A DNA stretch of 64,000 bases from Tethya wilhelma (GCA_964030475.1 CAXIPT010000002.1:12940270-13004269), one strand, 5' to 3'. Counted from the stretch's first letter, positions 33,501 through 47,373 are shown. Notes: generated by a model not told the origin, from the letters alone. Numbers and translations: made by a program.

Positions 33501-36500
33501 TAACTGCATGACTCTTATAAGTGGGGGTCACTCAATGCATTGTTTTCCATTGACCCCTGTGACTCTATGTCACAGTCCGCTCATTCAGTAAACTGCAATT
33601 TACAAGCCAATAAAACTATTGGATACTAAGCTATGGCAAACAAACTAACGCACACACACATGCACAAATTATAGATGCATGCATGACCTCTACGTGGGGG
33701 TGACTCGATGCATGGTAGAGTGCCACACAATTAAGGACATGCAACTATTTTGTCCGCCATTGATTCCCTGTGATCCATAGCTAACTATCTACTCAGCCAG
33801 AAACCAGCAATTAGCCACACACACACACACACTCACACTTGCAGAAGAATATCACATTGCTCTTTATGAAATTGGTGAAAGTCGTTTTATAACATGTACC
33901 TTGAAAAACTACTCAAGTATTCAATGGCTAGATGAGAATGGCAACCCAGTTTCAGACCCAGATGAAGGCCTCAACCTCTTAGCAATAAATGACACTATCC
34001 ATGGAAGGAACTATTTCTGCCATGGATATGACCCCACTACATTCACAGTGATTAACGATAATGATGAAGTCCGACTCAAAATCTTAGTTCAAAGTAAGTC
34101 TTAAATTATGCAAGTTCAAATTTCCCAACATATATCTGTGCATAAAATTAATGGTATCTAAAGTAAACATTAGTAACCACAATCTTACATTCACTAACTG
34201 AAACTGAATTCGTGGATTATATATAAGGCTCTGATAAAACCTTGGATCTCTCAGTAGGTTCATGCTGTGTTGTGTCATCCAGACATTAATTACTTTACAT
34301 TTGTATTGCTAGGTCATCTAAAACTCCTCAAACATGAAATAATCAGTAATGAGACATTGCATAAATAGCACAAAATTAATACTAAAACTTAGCGTACTAT
34401 TATGTTTACATAACTGTAATGCCCATACAGCAAAAATAAATTCACTCATTATCATAACTATTAGCTGAGAATGATATTCAAGTTTATGCTTTCAGTTCCA
34501 GATTCTGCTATCTTGGCATTAGCCACACCATCAGTCAGCAACAACCCACCGATGCTTGGTCAGCAGTATGCCATAAACTGCAGGGCAATCAAGACAATGG
34601 GTGGTCTTATGAATTCCCCCCAACCACAATGGACATACATGAATGGAGCACCAATTACTGAGGACGCTAGTCATGGCATCTCAGTGACAACCTCAGTCGA
34701 TGGAACTCTTGTTTTGAGTTTCTCAGCCCTGCACCTTTCACATGCTGGTAGTTATTTATGCCGAGCAATACTTAGCTCTCGTGCTTTGGATTTGCCACTG
34801 ATAATTACTGATATTTTCAATGTGACAATTCCATGTAAGCTAACTAGCACAAAACAATATATAACACACATACATTATTCTATATCACATTGTCATACAT
34901 ATACATGTATACACTATAGTGCCACCACCAGAAGTATCAATAGGCATACAGACTAGTGGGACCATCTTTCCTGGTAGTACTGTCACACTATATTGCGATG
35001 CTACTGTGAGTATGCTAGAGGATGTAGCCATTACAGTTCAATTCACGTGGAGAAATACTAACACTAGACAAGTCCTAAGAAACAGTAGTGAAGTAGCCAT
35101 ATCTGATGGGAGTCAAACAGGCCTATCAACATTTCAAACAATGTTGATCATATTTAATATAAGTGCTGAGTCAAGATACTACCTTTGTGAAGCAATAATA
35201 CTACCAGATCTCGAGACTTCATCACCATTGTCTAGTATCCTACCATCCAGTGTAGAAACAACTCTTCCATTCAACATTAACATTACAGGTGAATATTTTA
35301 ATGATTATGAAATTGGTTACACAATATAATATATAATAAACATTAAATTTTGACTGGAAGTAGATCGAGACACAACACATTACTCCACTATTACACATGA
35401 CTTGAGTCTGACTTGGTATGACTGTACATACATGCAAAATAATTAAAAATGAGCCATGACAATTTGGATTATAATGTAGATGCTGTATGTATGGAAAGCT
35501 TTCAAGTCGTATTTGGTGAAGTAAATGATTGTGACAATTGGAAGGTATGTCACAATTATGCATGTGCACAATAATTACATTATTAGCTTACCACCATAGT
35601 TCTACAGTCATTTTTGCCCAGCACATATATGTATTGCTGCATGTGCTACCCCCGAAATAAAATCAGCTAATCAATTTTTATAATTCGCAGAATCTTATTC
35701 CTGCCAAAATTTTGTGCCATACGGTACATATATACATGTACATCCCATGTAAGTAGGTAAAATAAGTATTTTTGTCATATGTTCTACCATTAATGACTAA
35801 ATTTTCATTGACGAAGTTATTATGATCTGATATATACACATTCAATTTAGGCTGACTAAAGCCAAGGTCCTCCTCCAATGCATGTGTGTGTGTGTGTGTG
35901 TCACTGTGTGAATAATCAAATGAGAGAAGAGCCTGAGAATATTGAAGACTACATAGCCATGGAAAGACCACACATTAATTTTGATATTCATTCCACTATT
36001 TGCAAACTTGCCCCTCCCCTCCCTCCCTCCTTCCTTCCATTCCACAAACCACAATTCTATTTAGTACACAAACATTATAATATTCCCATTTTGTTTTCAG
36101 CTTGAAAGTACTGTTGAAAAACTTAGAGATATTATTAATTCACTGGTGGACCAGGTCAACCAGCAATGTCCTGAATGTCAACTAACAAAGCATGGAATCA
36201 CTAATGCTGAGTTCTCCTGCAATACTGACATTTCAAACATGGTTACATTTGGAGCAACGATCTCAGGCCTGACAAACTGCAATAATTCATTCCAAGAGTT
36301 GACAAAATGGGTTCAAAGTGGAGAAGCAGCAATAACTATTAGTTCTACTAGCCTGAAGGTTCAACCAGACTGTACCATGCTTGGTATACCTGGAGCTGGG
36401 TGTAGTAGTGCTAATGAAAGTAGAAGCATTGGTGCCGGTGTAGGAAGTGCTATTGTGTTGCTATTCCTTATGATCATTGGAATAGCAGTGACTGCTTTTC

Positions 36501-36955
36501 TGTGTGTTTTCTTCTGGAAGAAGAAAAATAAGCAACCAACTAACACTGATGCTGATAACAGAGGATATGCAAATCCTATCATGGGTTCCACTATAGAGCC
36601 AGTAAGTTGCAGTCCTACAAGGTCTCCAGATCCCATTCACCACAAGCAAGATGATTGGGTAAACTACCAACTGATTAACAGGTACAGTGAGCCTAACAGT
36701 ACTGTGTCCAGCGACAGGAATTCAAAGCCACAAGCCAGTGTTGACTCACAAGGATGCATCACAATGGCCCCATGGTCTTCTCAGCCAGCTGCAGCCTCTT
36801 ATGAACAGGAAGCTAATGTAGCATACAATTTCCCTACCGTCCCAAGTCGTGAAAAATACTATGAAACACCAGTGAAGTACGCTAAACCTGAACAATACTA
36901 CGCATACATGAACATCGCACATGGTGCTACAACGTACACTAACAAGGATAATTAA
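30560..36955 (+). CDS. Ig receptor gene A (Ig2-Ig6, juxtamembrane, TM, tail)
   Basis: The exons are 30560-30907 (Ig2), 32216-32503 (Ig3), 33845-34093 (Ig4), 34496-34834 (Ig5), 34920-35288 (Ig6), 35361-35415, 35454-35544 and 36101-36955. The Ig exons all have phase-1 borders, usual for Ig-superfamily genes, and carry the paired Cys and Trp (for example IIHCH, GRWISP, GVYSC). The last exon has the membrane helix (SAIVLLFLMIIGIAVTAFLC), KKKNK, and a tail with YANP, YNFP, YETP and YMNI. The YIPM site of gene B is CITM here. Signal peptide and Ig1 are not found; upstream is the Tigger element. The 38-bp intron at 35416-35453 is unusually short. A surface receptor role is inferred from architecture. 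Confidence 0.8.
31077..32049. repeat. Composite AGTAG-family element in gene A intron
   Basis: It starts TAGTAGGAATGGGCCGCC, continues through the companion module (TATGCGCATGCGCATTAG near 31543) and ends with a complete palindromic MITE at 31662-32048. It lies wholly in the Ig2-Ig3 intron. Confidence 0.65.
32504..33844. other. Gene A intron between Ig3 and Ig4
   Basis: No exon seen. The segment carries CA microsatellites just before the Ig4 acceptor, as gene B does. It shares stretches with the gene B intron at 43646-47380, so it was part of the duplication. Confidence 0.6.
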
Positions 36956-37829
36956 GAAAATTAAGAGAACAATGCTTATTTGGACAGTTTGATCTGTAGG
37001 TAGTATGTAGCTAAATCAGTACAATCATATATAGCCTTTTTGCTGTGGTAAAAAAAAAAGAACAAAAACTTTGCACTGGTTCCCATGTATGCATGATGGC
37101 TTTGATATTGATTGGTCTATGGTATTGGGTATAACAGTTATTTTTTTGATCATTGAACTCTCAAATGAATGTTGTAGCAACATTATTTTGGTGATTTATA
37201 TAATTTCAGAATTTTGTCATGTACACAACATAACAGCTATGTGTTGTAAACTACCATTCCTACACAATTAGTACAATATAGATGTGCAGTGATACTTTTT
37301 TGTGCTTTGTTTGCTGAGCATTAGCATGTTATTCCATAATTTTTTGCCTCAAAGAAAAGTAATCATAATTCAGCTGATGAACTGTACAAGAGGTCTTTCC
37401 TAAAATTAATGCTATATTTTATGCCACATGTACACAAAGAAGTTGGAGTCGGTAAAGGATATATAGTTTCAGTTACTCATTACTTATTAATAAACATATA
37501 AGTAGTGTTGCATGGAATAGGCAGCACGGTAAAAAGTATTGGAACAAGGAGGCATGTCTCAATTTAATTCGGCATAATATTATGACTACTCTACTTTTAT
37601 TCTTGATCCTTCATATGGATCCTCAGTGTCGTAAATGCAATGATCTGTACAATAGTACCGTATAGCTTATTATTGCATTGGTTCAAATTCCTACCAATCA
37701 GTTGACTAAGCAGTGGAGTAAACTAGAACAGACAGGTAACTTGAACTGGATTGCCGGCCAAGAGTTAGGTATAAAAAATGAAGTAGTTAGTCCCAAAATT
37801 GAGACATGCCTTGTTCCAATACTTTTTAN

Positions 37830-39603
37830 CAATTCTATTTAGTACACAAACATTATAATATTCCCATTTTGTTTTCAGCTTGAAAGTACTGTTGAAAAAC
37901 TTAGAGATATTATTAATTCACTGGTGGACCAGGTCAACCAGCAATGTCCTGAATGTCAACTAACAAAGCATGGAATCACTAATGCTGAGTTCTCCTGCAA
38001 TACTGACATTTCAAACATGGTTATATACATTTGGAGCAATGATCTCAGGCCTGACAAACTGCAATAATTCATTCCAAGAGTTGACAAAATGGGTTCAAAG
38101 TGGAGAAGCAGCAATAACTATTAGTTCTACTAGCCTGAAGGTTCAACCAGACTGTACCATGCTTGGTATACCTGGAGCTGGGTGTAGTAGTGCTAATGAA
38201 AGTAGAAGCATTGGTGGTGAGTGCTATTGTGTTGCTATTCCTTATGATCATTGGAATAGCAGTGACTGCTTTTCTGTGTGTTTTCTTCTGGAAGAAGAAA
38301 AATAAGCAACCAACTAACACTGATGCTGATAACAGAGGATATGCAAATCCTATCATGGGTTCCACTATAGAGCCAGTAAGTTGCAGTCCTACAAGGTCTC
38401 CAGATCCCATTCACCACGAGCAAGATGATTGGGTAAACTACCAACTGATTAACAGGTACAGTGAGCCTAACAGTACTGTGTCCAGCGACAGGAATTCAAA
38501 GCCACAAGCCAGTGTTGACTCACAAGGATGCATCATAATGGCCCCATGGTCTTCTCAGCCAGCTGCAGCCTCTTATGAACAGGAAGCTAATGTAGCATAC
38601 AATTTCCCTACCGTCCCAAGTCGTGAAAAATACTATGAAACACCAGTGAAGTACGCTAAACCTGAACAATACTACGCATACATGAACATCGCACATGGTG
38701 CTACAACGTACACTAACAAGGATAATTAAGAAAATTAAGAGAACAATGCTTATTTGGACAGTTTGATCTGTAGGTAGTATGTAGCTAAATCAGTACAATC
38801 ATATATAGCCTTTTTGCTGTGGTAAAAAAAAAAAGAACAAAAACTTTGCACTGGTTCCCATGTATGCATGATGGCTTTGATATTGATTGGTCTATGGTAT
38901 TGGGTATAACAGTTATTTTTTTGATCATTGAACTCTCAAATGAATTTTGTAGCAACATTATTTTGGTGATTTATATAATTTCAGAATTTTGTCATGTACA
39001 CAACATAACAGCTATGTGTTGTAAACTACCATTCCTACACAATTAGTACAATATAGATGTGCAGTGATACTTTTTTGTGCTTTGTTTGCTGAGCATTAGC
39101 ATGTTATTCCATAATTTTTTGCCTCAAAGAAAAGTAATCATAATTCAGCTGATGAACTGTACAAGAGGTCTTTCCTAAAATTAATGCTATATTTTATGCC
39201 ACATGTACACAAAGAAGTTGGAGTCGGTAAAGGATATATAGTTTCAGTTACTCATTACTTATTAATAAACATATAAGTAGTGTTGCATGGAATAGGCAGC
39301 ACGGTAAAAAGTATTGGAACAAGGAGGCATGTCTCAATTTAATTCGGCATAATATTATGACTACTCTACTTTTATTCTTGATCCTTCATATGGATCCTCA
39401 GTGTCGTAAATGCAATGATCTGTACAATAGTACCGTATAGCTTATTATTGCATTGGTTCAAATTCCTACCAATCAGTTGACTAAGCAGTGGAGTAAACTA
39501 GAACAGACAGGTAACTTGAACTGGATTGCCGGCCAAGAGTTAGGTATAAAAAATGAAGTAGTTAGTCCCAAAATTGAGACATGCCTTGTTCCAATACTTT
39601 TTA
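37830..39603 (+). repeat. 1.77-kb near-identical copy of gene A 3' end after an N
   Basis: This segment matches 36052-37828 with three small indels (+4, -8, +1) and only a few substitutions that I could find. The N at 37829 stands exactly at the junction. That pattern suits an unmerged second haplotype at overlapping contig ends; a very recent tandem duplication is the alternative. Confidence 0.7.
37879..38729 (+). pseudogene. Frameshifted copy of gene A last exon
   Basis: It has the same acceptor and juxtamembrane start as 36101. A 4-bp insertion near 38020 and an 8-bp deletion near 38215 move the frame twice, so the membrane helix and tail are read out of phase with the start. If it is the other haplotype, that allele would encode no membrane-anchored form. 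The tail itself from the helix to the stop stays open. There is no set of Ig exons attached. Confidence 0.6.
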
Positions 39604-39640
39604 CCGTACTGCTCATTCCTACACTAATTATTTTTTGAAA
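39272..39640. repeat. AGTAG-family MITE in gene A 3' flank
   Basis: Degraded ends (ATAAGTAGTGTTGCATGG and the inverse near 39600-39640) surround CTTGATCCTTCATATGGATC. The first copy at 37497-37828 is cut by the N. It occupies the same place relative to the stop codon as the MITE at 3514-4022 in gene B. Confidence 0.55.
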
Positions 39641-39749
39641 TGCTTACTCTACGGTAAATGACACTTACAAGTCTGACAACCCATCCTTTCTACTACCACT
39701 TCTTCTTCTCAAAAATTCCAAGTTTTCCAGCAGCTCCACCCTCAACTCT

Positions 39750-40335
39750 GAAGCGTCTAGCTCTAAATGGTTTCATCATGCAACTGACGAGGAAATGGCT
39801 CATTATTCAAAGGGTTTTGTCCCTCAAAACACTAATAGAAACACCAATGGACCTTAACAAACTTTATAGTATGAGCTGAAAAGAGCCAAGTAAACTCATG
39901 CAGAGGACATTCTTTCATCTAGTGATCCATCAGTACTCAATCAAATTCTATCACGTACGGTTTATTGTGGAAACTCGAAAAGAAAATGGTAACGAATATC
40001 CTCCTTCTCTTAACCAGCTTCTCTGTGAAATATTGAGGCATATGAGACAGAGGAATCCTGACTCACTCAACTTTATGGATAAAAAAGATAGCACGTTTAG
40101 ACCATATACATGCTACTTGGGACTCATATTTTCATGAACTTCATTCTAGCGGTATTGGTAGGCAGGTTCAACATGCTGAGAGAATTTCAACTGAGGAAGA
40201 GGACAAATTGTGGGAAACTGGAGTATTGAGCACAACAACCCCTAGGGGATTACTGAATGCAGCCTTCTACATTATAGGTAAGAACTTCAGCCTTTGTGGT
40301 GGACAAGAACATTGTAATTGTTACAGTTAAAGCGA
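39750..40335 (+). pseudogene. DUF3504 / Crypton-type pseudogene
   Basis: Family signatures appear in order but in shifting frames. HHATDEEMAHYSKGFVPQNT lies near 39765-39830 and is followed by stops. EDILSSSDPSVLNQILSR comes next, then RFIVETRKENGNEYPP, SLNQLLCEILRHMRQRNPDS and GIGRQVQHAERISTEEEDKL. The last is GLLNAAFYIIGKNFSLCGGQ. These match the DUF3504 region of KIAA1958/ZMYM/QRICH1-like proteins, which descends from Crypton tyrosine recombinases. At least three stops and several frameshifts rule out function. It is longer and better preserved than the related fragment at 17038-17482, and the two are not the same copy. Confidence 0.65.
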
Positions 40336-41985
40336 TTGGATGACCGATACGTTTACTACGAAAATGTATAAAAGATTTCTAATGGTAGCTTCAAAAACTC
40401 CACATCAAAAGTAACGTTGTTCCTGTGTTCATAGTACCAGAAGCAGGCAATCGCTGCTCTGTTTATATTAATTTTGGATTGCTACATTAGCGGACTATCT
40501 ACAGATTCAGTTGAAAAAGATCTCTTTTATATACGTGCAACCACTAGAAAAAGTTTCCAAAGAAGTTAACAAACCATAGTACTTTGCTGTACCATTGGGG
40601 AAAAATATATACACTTCAAAGCAAATACGTGTGTCACTGCTGGAATAGATGGAAAGAAGACCAACCATAGTTAGCATGCTACAAGTGTAACTGAACTCTT
40701 TTAATGTGGAGTTTCAGAAAAGATTGTCCAAGAACGAACTGGACATAGCTCACTAGAAGCACGGCAAACATACAAATGCATGGTCGAGTGAAGAGCAATA
40801 TAAAGCTGCTTCTATACTACTTTATCAACAACACAGACTACAGTTCAACAGCAGATGAATTCATACAAAGAGAATATTATAGTAAATATTAATCCTTTTC
40901 TCATCTTACAAACACCAGTACAGGTACACATGTGGGAATTTCAATTTCATTCTAAAGCTTACAAAACTGCACCATAAACATTACACATGCAGCCTTCAAA
41001 TATATCAGATACAACATACGACAGTCTCACTAAATAAATAACATGTCGACAGACTGCCAACCTGACTCTGATAGTGCTAACAGTCGTAATTATAATATTA
41101 TTGCTATAATAAAATTAATTTTTATTCATTGAATTAAATATGGTTATATATCTACACGATGCTAGTAGTTGATGAGGCCGAATGAAATTGTATTATATTA
41201 AATAGCCAAAGGGCTATATACAAGGGATGATATGATCATATCATCCCTTGTAGCCCTGAGGGGGGCGGTTATGATTCATAATACCCTCATGTTCCTATAG
41301 TATAAACTACTGTATAGTGGGAAATTTTTGTTGGTGCAAAATTTCGTATAAACTTGCCAGAATTTTTTTTCGTAGTTTTAAATTCTGTATACGCGGCACG
41401 TGCGCACTCGTAGAAAGTAAATGCGGAAGTTAAATTTCTGAGTTTTAATTTTCGTATATTTGAACGGCATACAAAAAATAAGAAAATTTCCACCATACAA
41501 AAATTTCCCGCTATACACTATACAGTATACTACGGTAGAAAATAATATATTACATTAATATTTTTAAAAAGTACAGTATTTTGTACAAGAGTTTCAAAGT
41601 TGCCCCAGATTTTGTTTGCTACCTTAATTGTTGCCACAAAATTTCCCCCTACTAGGCTACCACAATATAGCTGGCATGCAGAATGCATTTCCTGCATGCA
41701 TGCATGCAGGATGCAATAATAATTGATGATATTATGGTTAGCACACCTATTTTTGCTACAGTGTAGTGCTGATAGCCAAGGATATAATACCATCACAACT
41801 ACTGAGCTGTTTGTATCTATAGACAATCATACATACGAATACCTAAAAGTGTGGAACATAATTTTTCATTGTGAGTATAGATAAAGGTAACAACGTAACA
41901 ACGTCAAAAGCAATCAGTCTATGTCTTGGCAATATTTTTTCAAGAACAGAAAATTTAATCAATCATTTATAATTTCAAGTCAACC
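40336..41985. other. No gene seen; one MITE
   Basis: Apart from the inverted-repeat element at 41308-41527 and a (TGCA)n patch near 41691-41709, nothing coding is supported. Confidence 0.5.
41308..41527. mobile_element. MITE with TACTGTATAGTGGGAAATTT ends
   Basis: The left end TACTGTATAGTGGGAAATTT is matched by AAATTTCCCGCTATACACTA then TACAGTA at the right. It is related to the elements at 21649 and 22815. Confidence 0.65.
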
Positions 41986-44900
41986 ATGTCAAAAGAGCTA
42001 CTCTCAGGGCTGTGCCTACTATTGGTAGCTAGGTGGGCTACCTCTACAGGTAAACTATCGATAATCTATAGTATTATGTAACAATACTATAAACTACACT
42101 GTCACACAATAACCATGCATTGGTAACTATAATACATATTAATTTTATTACATGCCGGGATATGTCAGCTATAAAAATTAATATCATCAGAGTACACAGT
42201 CATGCTTAAGTCACCAACTTTAAGTTCGCATGGATGCTGCATGGTAACAAAATTACAGCAAAATAATTAACAAAATTACAACTGTTACAAGCTCTATAGC
42301 TGCATGTCATTTCATTGTCATTTTGGTACACCAGGGCTACAGGTGAGCATTAGGACAGATCCACCTGCTCAACCTTACCCTGCTGCCACTTGGATCCACC
42401 TTGCTTGTCACGTTGAGAATGCCTTTGGTACCGTCTTCCACAATTGGACGGCTTTGTGTGTTAGTTCTTCCCCTCCAACAATTTTGGGGAGGGTTAATGA
42501 CAATGAAGACAACCATGGAGAGTTTACTCTACATGTTAGATCAACTCCTCTGTCGTGTTTAGATGCAATTGTGTGCACTGCAAATGACTCCATTGGACAA
42601 ACGGGAAATGCAACGTGGCAAGTTGGATCAATTATTGGTATGATAAGGTGTTTGGTACACAAGTGTTTCAGCTAGAATTAACAGTTATTGTTGATGTACC
42701 CTGTGTTTATGTTTTGCTTTTGACAAAATGATGATATGATAACACGAAGTAACTCCTATATAGATATCAATGGTAAATGATATCACAAACATACTTTTAT
42801 TATGATACACATACTGTACAGGTGCAGGACTCTGGGGACAATATAATCCACTCCTAAACAATAGTATTCTATTGGCTGATACCAGGGGGCAAATCAACGT
42901 CATCCACTGTCACTCTTCTTCCTTTAGTCGAGATGTTGGTCGATGGATATCACCGACTGGGAGGGACATCACTGACAACCACAATGACAAGTTTACCATT
43001 ACATTTCAAAATGGGCCTAACATTCTGAGCTACAACATACTCCAAGTGCAAGATCCATTGATCAACCAATTTACAGCTGCTGATCACGGTGTCTATTCAT
43101 GCATGGTTCCAGATAGTAATGGTGTAATGCAAACACTACACATAGGGATCTATCCACATGGATATCAAGGTATAATATAGCCTCGTTCTCAGGCTCCCCC
43201 CTCTTACATTACTATTTTGTAAAAAAACTAAGGGAGCTAGGGGCCTGCATTGGATCATGCATGCAAGGCGAGGTATGATATGCCTCAAAGAATGTAGATT
43301 TACCTAGCTATATATAGCAATTACTTTCATTTCTAAACAATTTCTGCATAATTATAGGCACTTTGCAAATCAGTTCTGTGAGCCAAACTTCAAGAACACC
43401 TCTGACTATCAACTGTGCTTCTACTGGATACCCACCAACACTTGTGATATGGTACAAATCAGGGGAAAGACTGGAAGTTAGTGACACCCACCAGATAACT
43501 AGTGTGCTCACAAACAGATTGACTAGTGATTACAACAATCTACTCACTATTAATCAGCCACTTAATGAAGCAACTGGAATCTATGTTTGTTCTGTAAGAA
43601 ATGCAGAGTATGAGCCAACAAATACTACATTTGAGGTTTTGATAAGTGAGTTAATTGGTATAATAATATCATAATAAAAATATGGGCATACATGTAATCC
43701 AGCAAGTTAGCAAATATTAAACAATTAAATTGCTACTCATGTATGTTTATGGTTCACATGAAAGCAAAGCCATCTAACGTTAGTAATTATGAGCATATTG
43801 AAACTAAAGTATAATCAAATAAGGATGTGACTATACAGCTATTCTATTATTATTATTAAGCCTCAGTGTGTGCAGAGCATGTGCAGTGGATTGCGGTAGT
43901 TGTTTTGTGTGTGTGTGTGTGTGTTTGTCTATCTGTTACTAGATTATCTATAAAGAACGGCAGTTCTATGGTTAAAATGGACGGTTTAATTACGTTCATG
44001 AATCAATATTATCTTGAAAATGGTCGTGTAGAGTCAAGCAAATCGTTGTACGTGAGTTTCTTAGATCTGAGGCTTTTGAGTGCTAGCGCTTGTTTTAGCT
44101 TCTTTGCTTCGAGAGCTCACCCATCAATCACACCCTGTATAGTGTGCATTATCTAGAAGTACCGTATAGCCTCAGAACTTGGACTGGACATGTATGATGA
44201 AGATCTTGGCTTTGCTGCTTCAAGTTAATATACGTGAGTAACTGCAACTTAAATTTAGTGAGATAATATACTTTGTAGAACTATGCTTCTTTCAGTCCGA
44301 GCCTTATAGTTGTGTGCTGTTTAGTATCAGTGAAAGTTCATGCAGGCTCAGTGCCACTGGACCGTGAATGTCAGATCTTCATCGGTCCGACATGCAGTGT
44401 GGCTGTTCATCAAGTTTTGCCATTCAATCAATTTTCTAAACTGAGTTTTTTTCAGAGATTATTGTAAATAGGCTGGCCGACACACTGAGCTCAATACGGC
44501 ATCCTTGGAAGTTCACTGAGACTGTGCGGCTGCATGCCAACTTGCACCTAGCTACTAGCTGAGATCAGTCTGCAGCTGGGCTTTGTTGCATAAGTACTAC
44601 TAGTCTTTTTGGACAATTGTATGTTGAATTGTTTGTTTAGAGTGTATGCTAGTTGAGTTTGCTAGCTGAGGCTTATGCACCATAGGTGCTTTCATTATTA
44701 TTATCACAAGTAGTAAATTTTTTTTAAAAATAAGCAGTGTAAGAATGGGTAGTGCTGTAAAAAGTATTGGAACAAGGAATGGTCTCAATTTCGGCACATG
44801 ACTACTTCATTTCAGTTTTGATCCCTCATAGCTAATTGTTATAGTTAAATGCTTTAAAGAATGATCTGTACCTCAATATCACATTTTATCACATTAAATG

Positions 44901-46354
44901 TAATGGTTCAAATTCTTGCCATTCTGCTAAAAAGTTGGATAAAGCATAGCTGGCAGGATTAGATTACTGGCCCAGACCTGGGTACAAAAAATGAAGTAGT
45001 CATGTGCCGAAATTGAGACCATTCCTTGTTCCAATACTTTTTACAGCACTACCCATTCCTACACTGCTTATTTTTTAAAAATTTTTACTACTTGTTCATT
45101 CACTTTTTTCAACACTACAGTGTGGAGACAATCAGAGACTGGTTAGTCCCTACAAAAAGCTCGAGTTATCTGAGTAGCAGCCATATTGTCTGCAAGAGCA
45201 GCTAATGCGCATGCGCATTAATTGCCACGTGGATAAATGACCTTTGGACTCTACCTAAAAGATGGCTACATTGAAGTACATGAATTTATACTCTAAGTTT
45301 CAAAGCCCTCTAGTTTTTGTTTAGGCTTATATGTGTTGAAAACGGGTATAAAGGAATGTAGTACCTATGAAAAGAACTTACTTTGTGCTGTCAAAGTTGG
45401 CTCAACACATTCTGGTTCTCTGGAAATGCTTTTCAAGTAAGTCAGTTAGGNNNNNNNNNNNNNNNNNNNNNNNNNNNNNNNNNNNNNNNNNNNNNNNNNN
45501 NNNNNNNNNNNNNNNNNNNNNNNNNNNNNNNNNNNNNNNNAAGTAGTGTAGGAATGGGCAGTGCGGTAAAAAGCATTGGAACAAGGCATGTCTCAATTTC
45601 GGCACATGACTACTTCATTTTTTATTCCAACTTTTGGCCGGCAGTCCAGTTTAAGTTGCCTGTCTTCAATTATGATTTACTCCAGTACTGCTTAGCCAAC
45701 TGATTAGATCAAACAAATGCAACAAGAAGCTATGGTATACTAGTACAGATCTTTGCATTTATGACACTGATGATCTATAGTAGGAATCAAGACTAAATCA
45801 AAAATGAAGTAGTCATGTGCCGAAATTGAGACATGCCTTGTTCCAATGCTTTTTACCGCACTGCCCATTCCTACACTATTTATTTTTTTGAAATTTTACT
45901 ACTTGTTATTATTATTATTGTTATTGCTTTACAGCATAATATGAAGTGGAGTTTGTAGTTAGTACACATTACACCTAATAATGTGTACACACAAAATTAA
46001 TGCGGTCAAAAATTGCCACTAAATGGTCATGCACACACACATATATATAGCTAGCAAAGCCAGAATACCTGTGCACTAACTACACAGGCACAATAACTAC
46101 TATGAGCCAGTGCATGCCTCCTAGCCATTGGGTATATGTGTTGAACTGGACAATATACAACTAAAATTAAGTAGGACATGGCCAGGTGTTACTAGTGACA
46201 TGTACATGTACCTCACATAAATAATGTGATTCCATGTACAGAAAGCACTAGCAACATGCATTCATAGCAAAAAAAAAGATAAAACAAAAATACAAGGGTG
46301 AAGAATCATGCATGCAGAGGTCAAAGTTTAACCACACAGCCACACTGACACACA

Positions 46355-46393
<39 letters not shown>

Positions 46394-47067
46394 AGGGTCA
46401 TTAAGGCATGACTGTGTTAATTCAGTTTTTCAAGATAAAAATTGTATATCTGCCCCTAGGTATAGCATTGTTGAATACCAAACTTGGTATGTTGATTTAA
46501 CTTAGCAATTTTCAAGTTTTCCTTGAGTTTAATGGTCATGTGACAATAAATGTGCGCATAATTTAAGGTTGTATATTGAGTTTTTTTAGTGTTGGAGGAG
46601 TTGATCTTCCAAGGATGGTATCAAGTTAATATTTTGTGAACATGTTAACTAAATTAATTATTAATTAACTACCCGAGCGCATAATTAATTAGCGCATAAT
46701 TAATGAGTTATGGAAAAAAATAATTTTAAAGATGGTGCTCTTTAATTAGAAATTTGTCATAACTAATTAATTATGCACTAATTAATTATGCGCTCTGGTG
46801 GTTAATTATTAATTAACTTAATTAACACATCACCCAAATATGGGGCCAATATCTCCATGGGAACCCTAACTCCTAGAACAAAAGGAGAAAATGCTTAATT
46901 ATGCAATTATTCGAGGTCACATGACTATCAAACTTTGTGCAGACGTTACAATCCTTGATATGTACCATGTCTCCGAGTTTGATATTGTATGCTCATTCCT
47001 GGATTGAAATATTTTGATTTCAATTTTAATTAGGCCTTAATATGCAAACAATGCCTTAATGTACCTG

Positions 47068-47116
<49 letters not shown>

Positions 47117-47332
47117 AAAATTAAGTGGGGGTCACTCAATGCATTGTTTGCCATTGATTCCCTGTGACCCCTAGCTACTTTAATAACACCTCCTTCAATC
47201 CAGTAACCTGCAATTTAAGCCTGTAAAAACTTTCGTTTCTGAGTCAATAACAAACAAAAATAAATACACACACAAATTATAGTTGCATGACTATTAAGTG
47301 GGGGGCACTCAATGCATGATCAAGTGCTGCAT

Positions 47333-47373
<41 letters not shown>

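Noticed and set aside
45383..45703. Open frame across the 90-N gap
   Set aside because: One third of it is unknown sequence and the rest is repeat.
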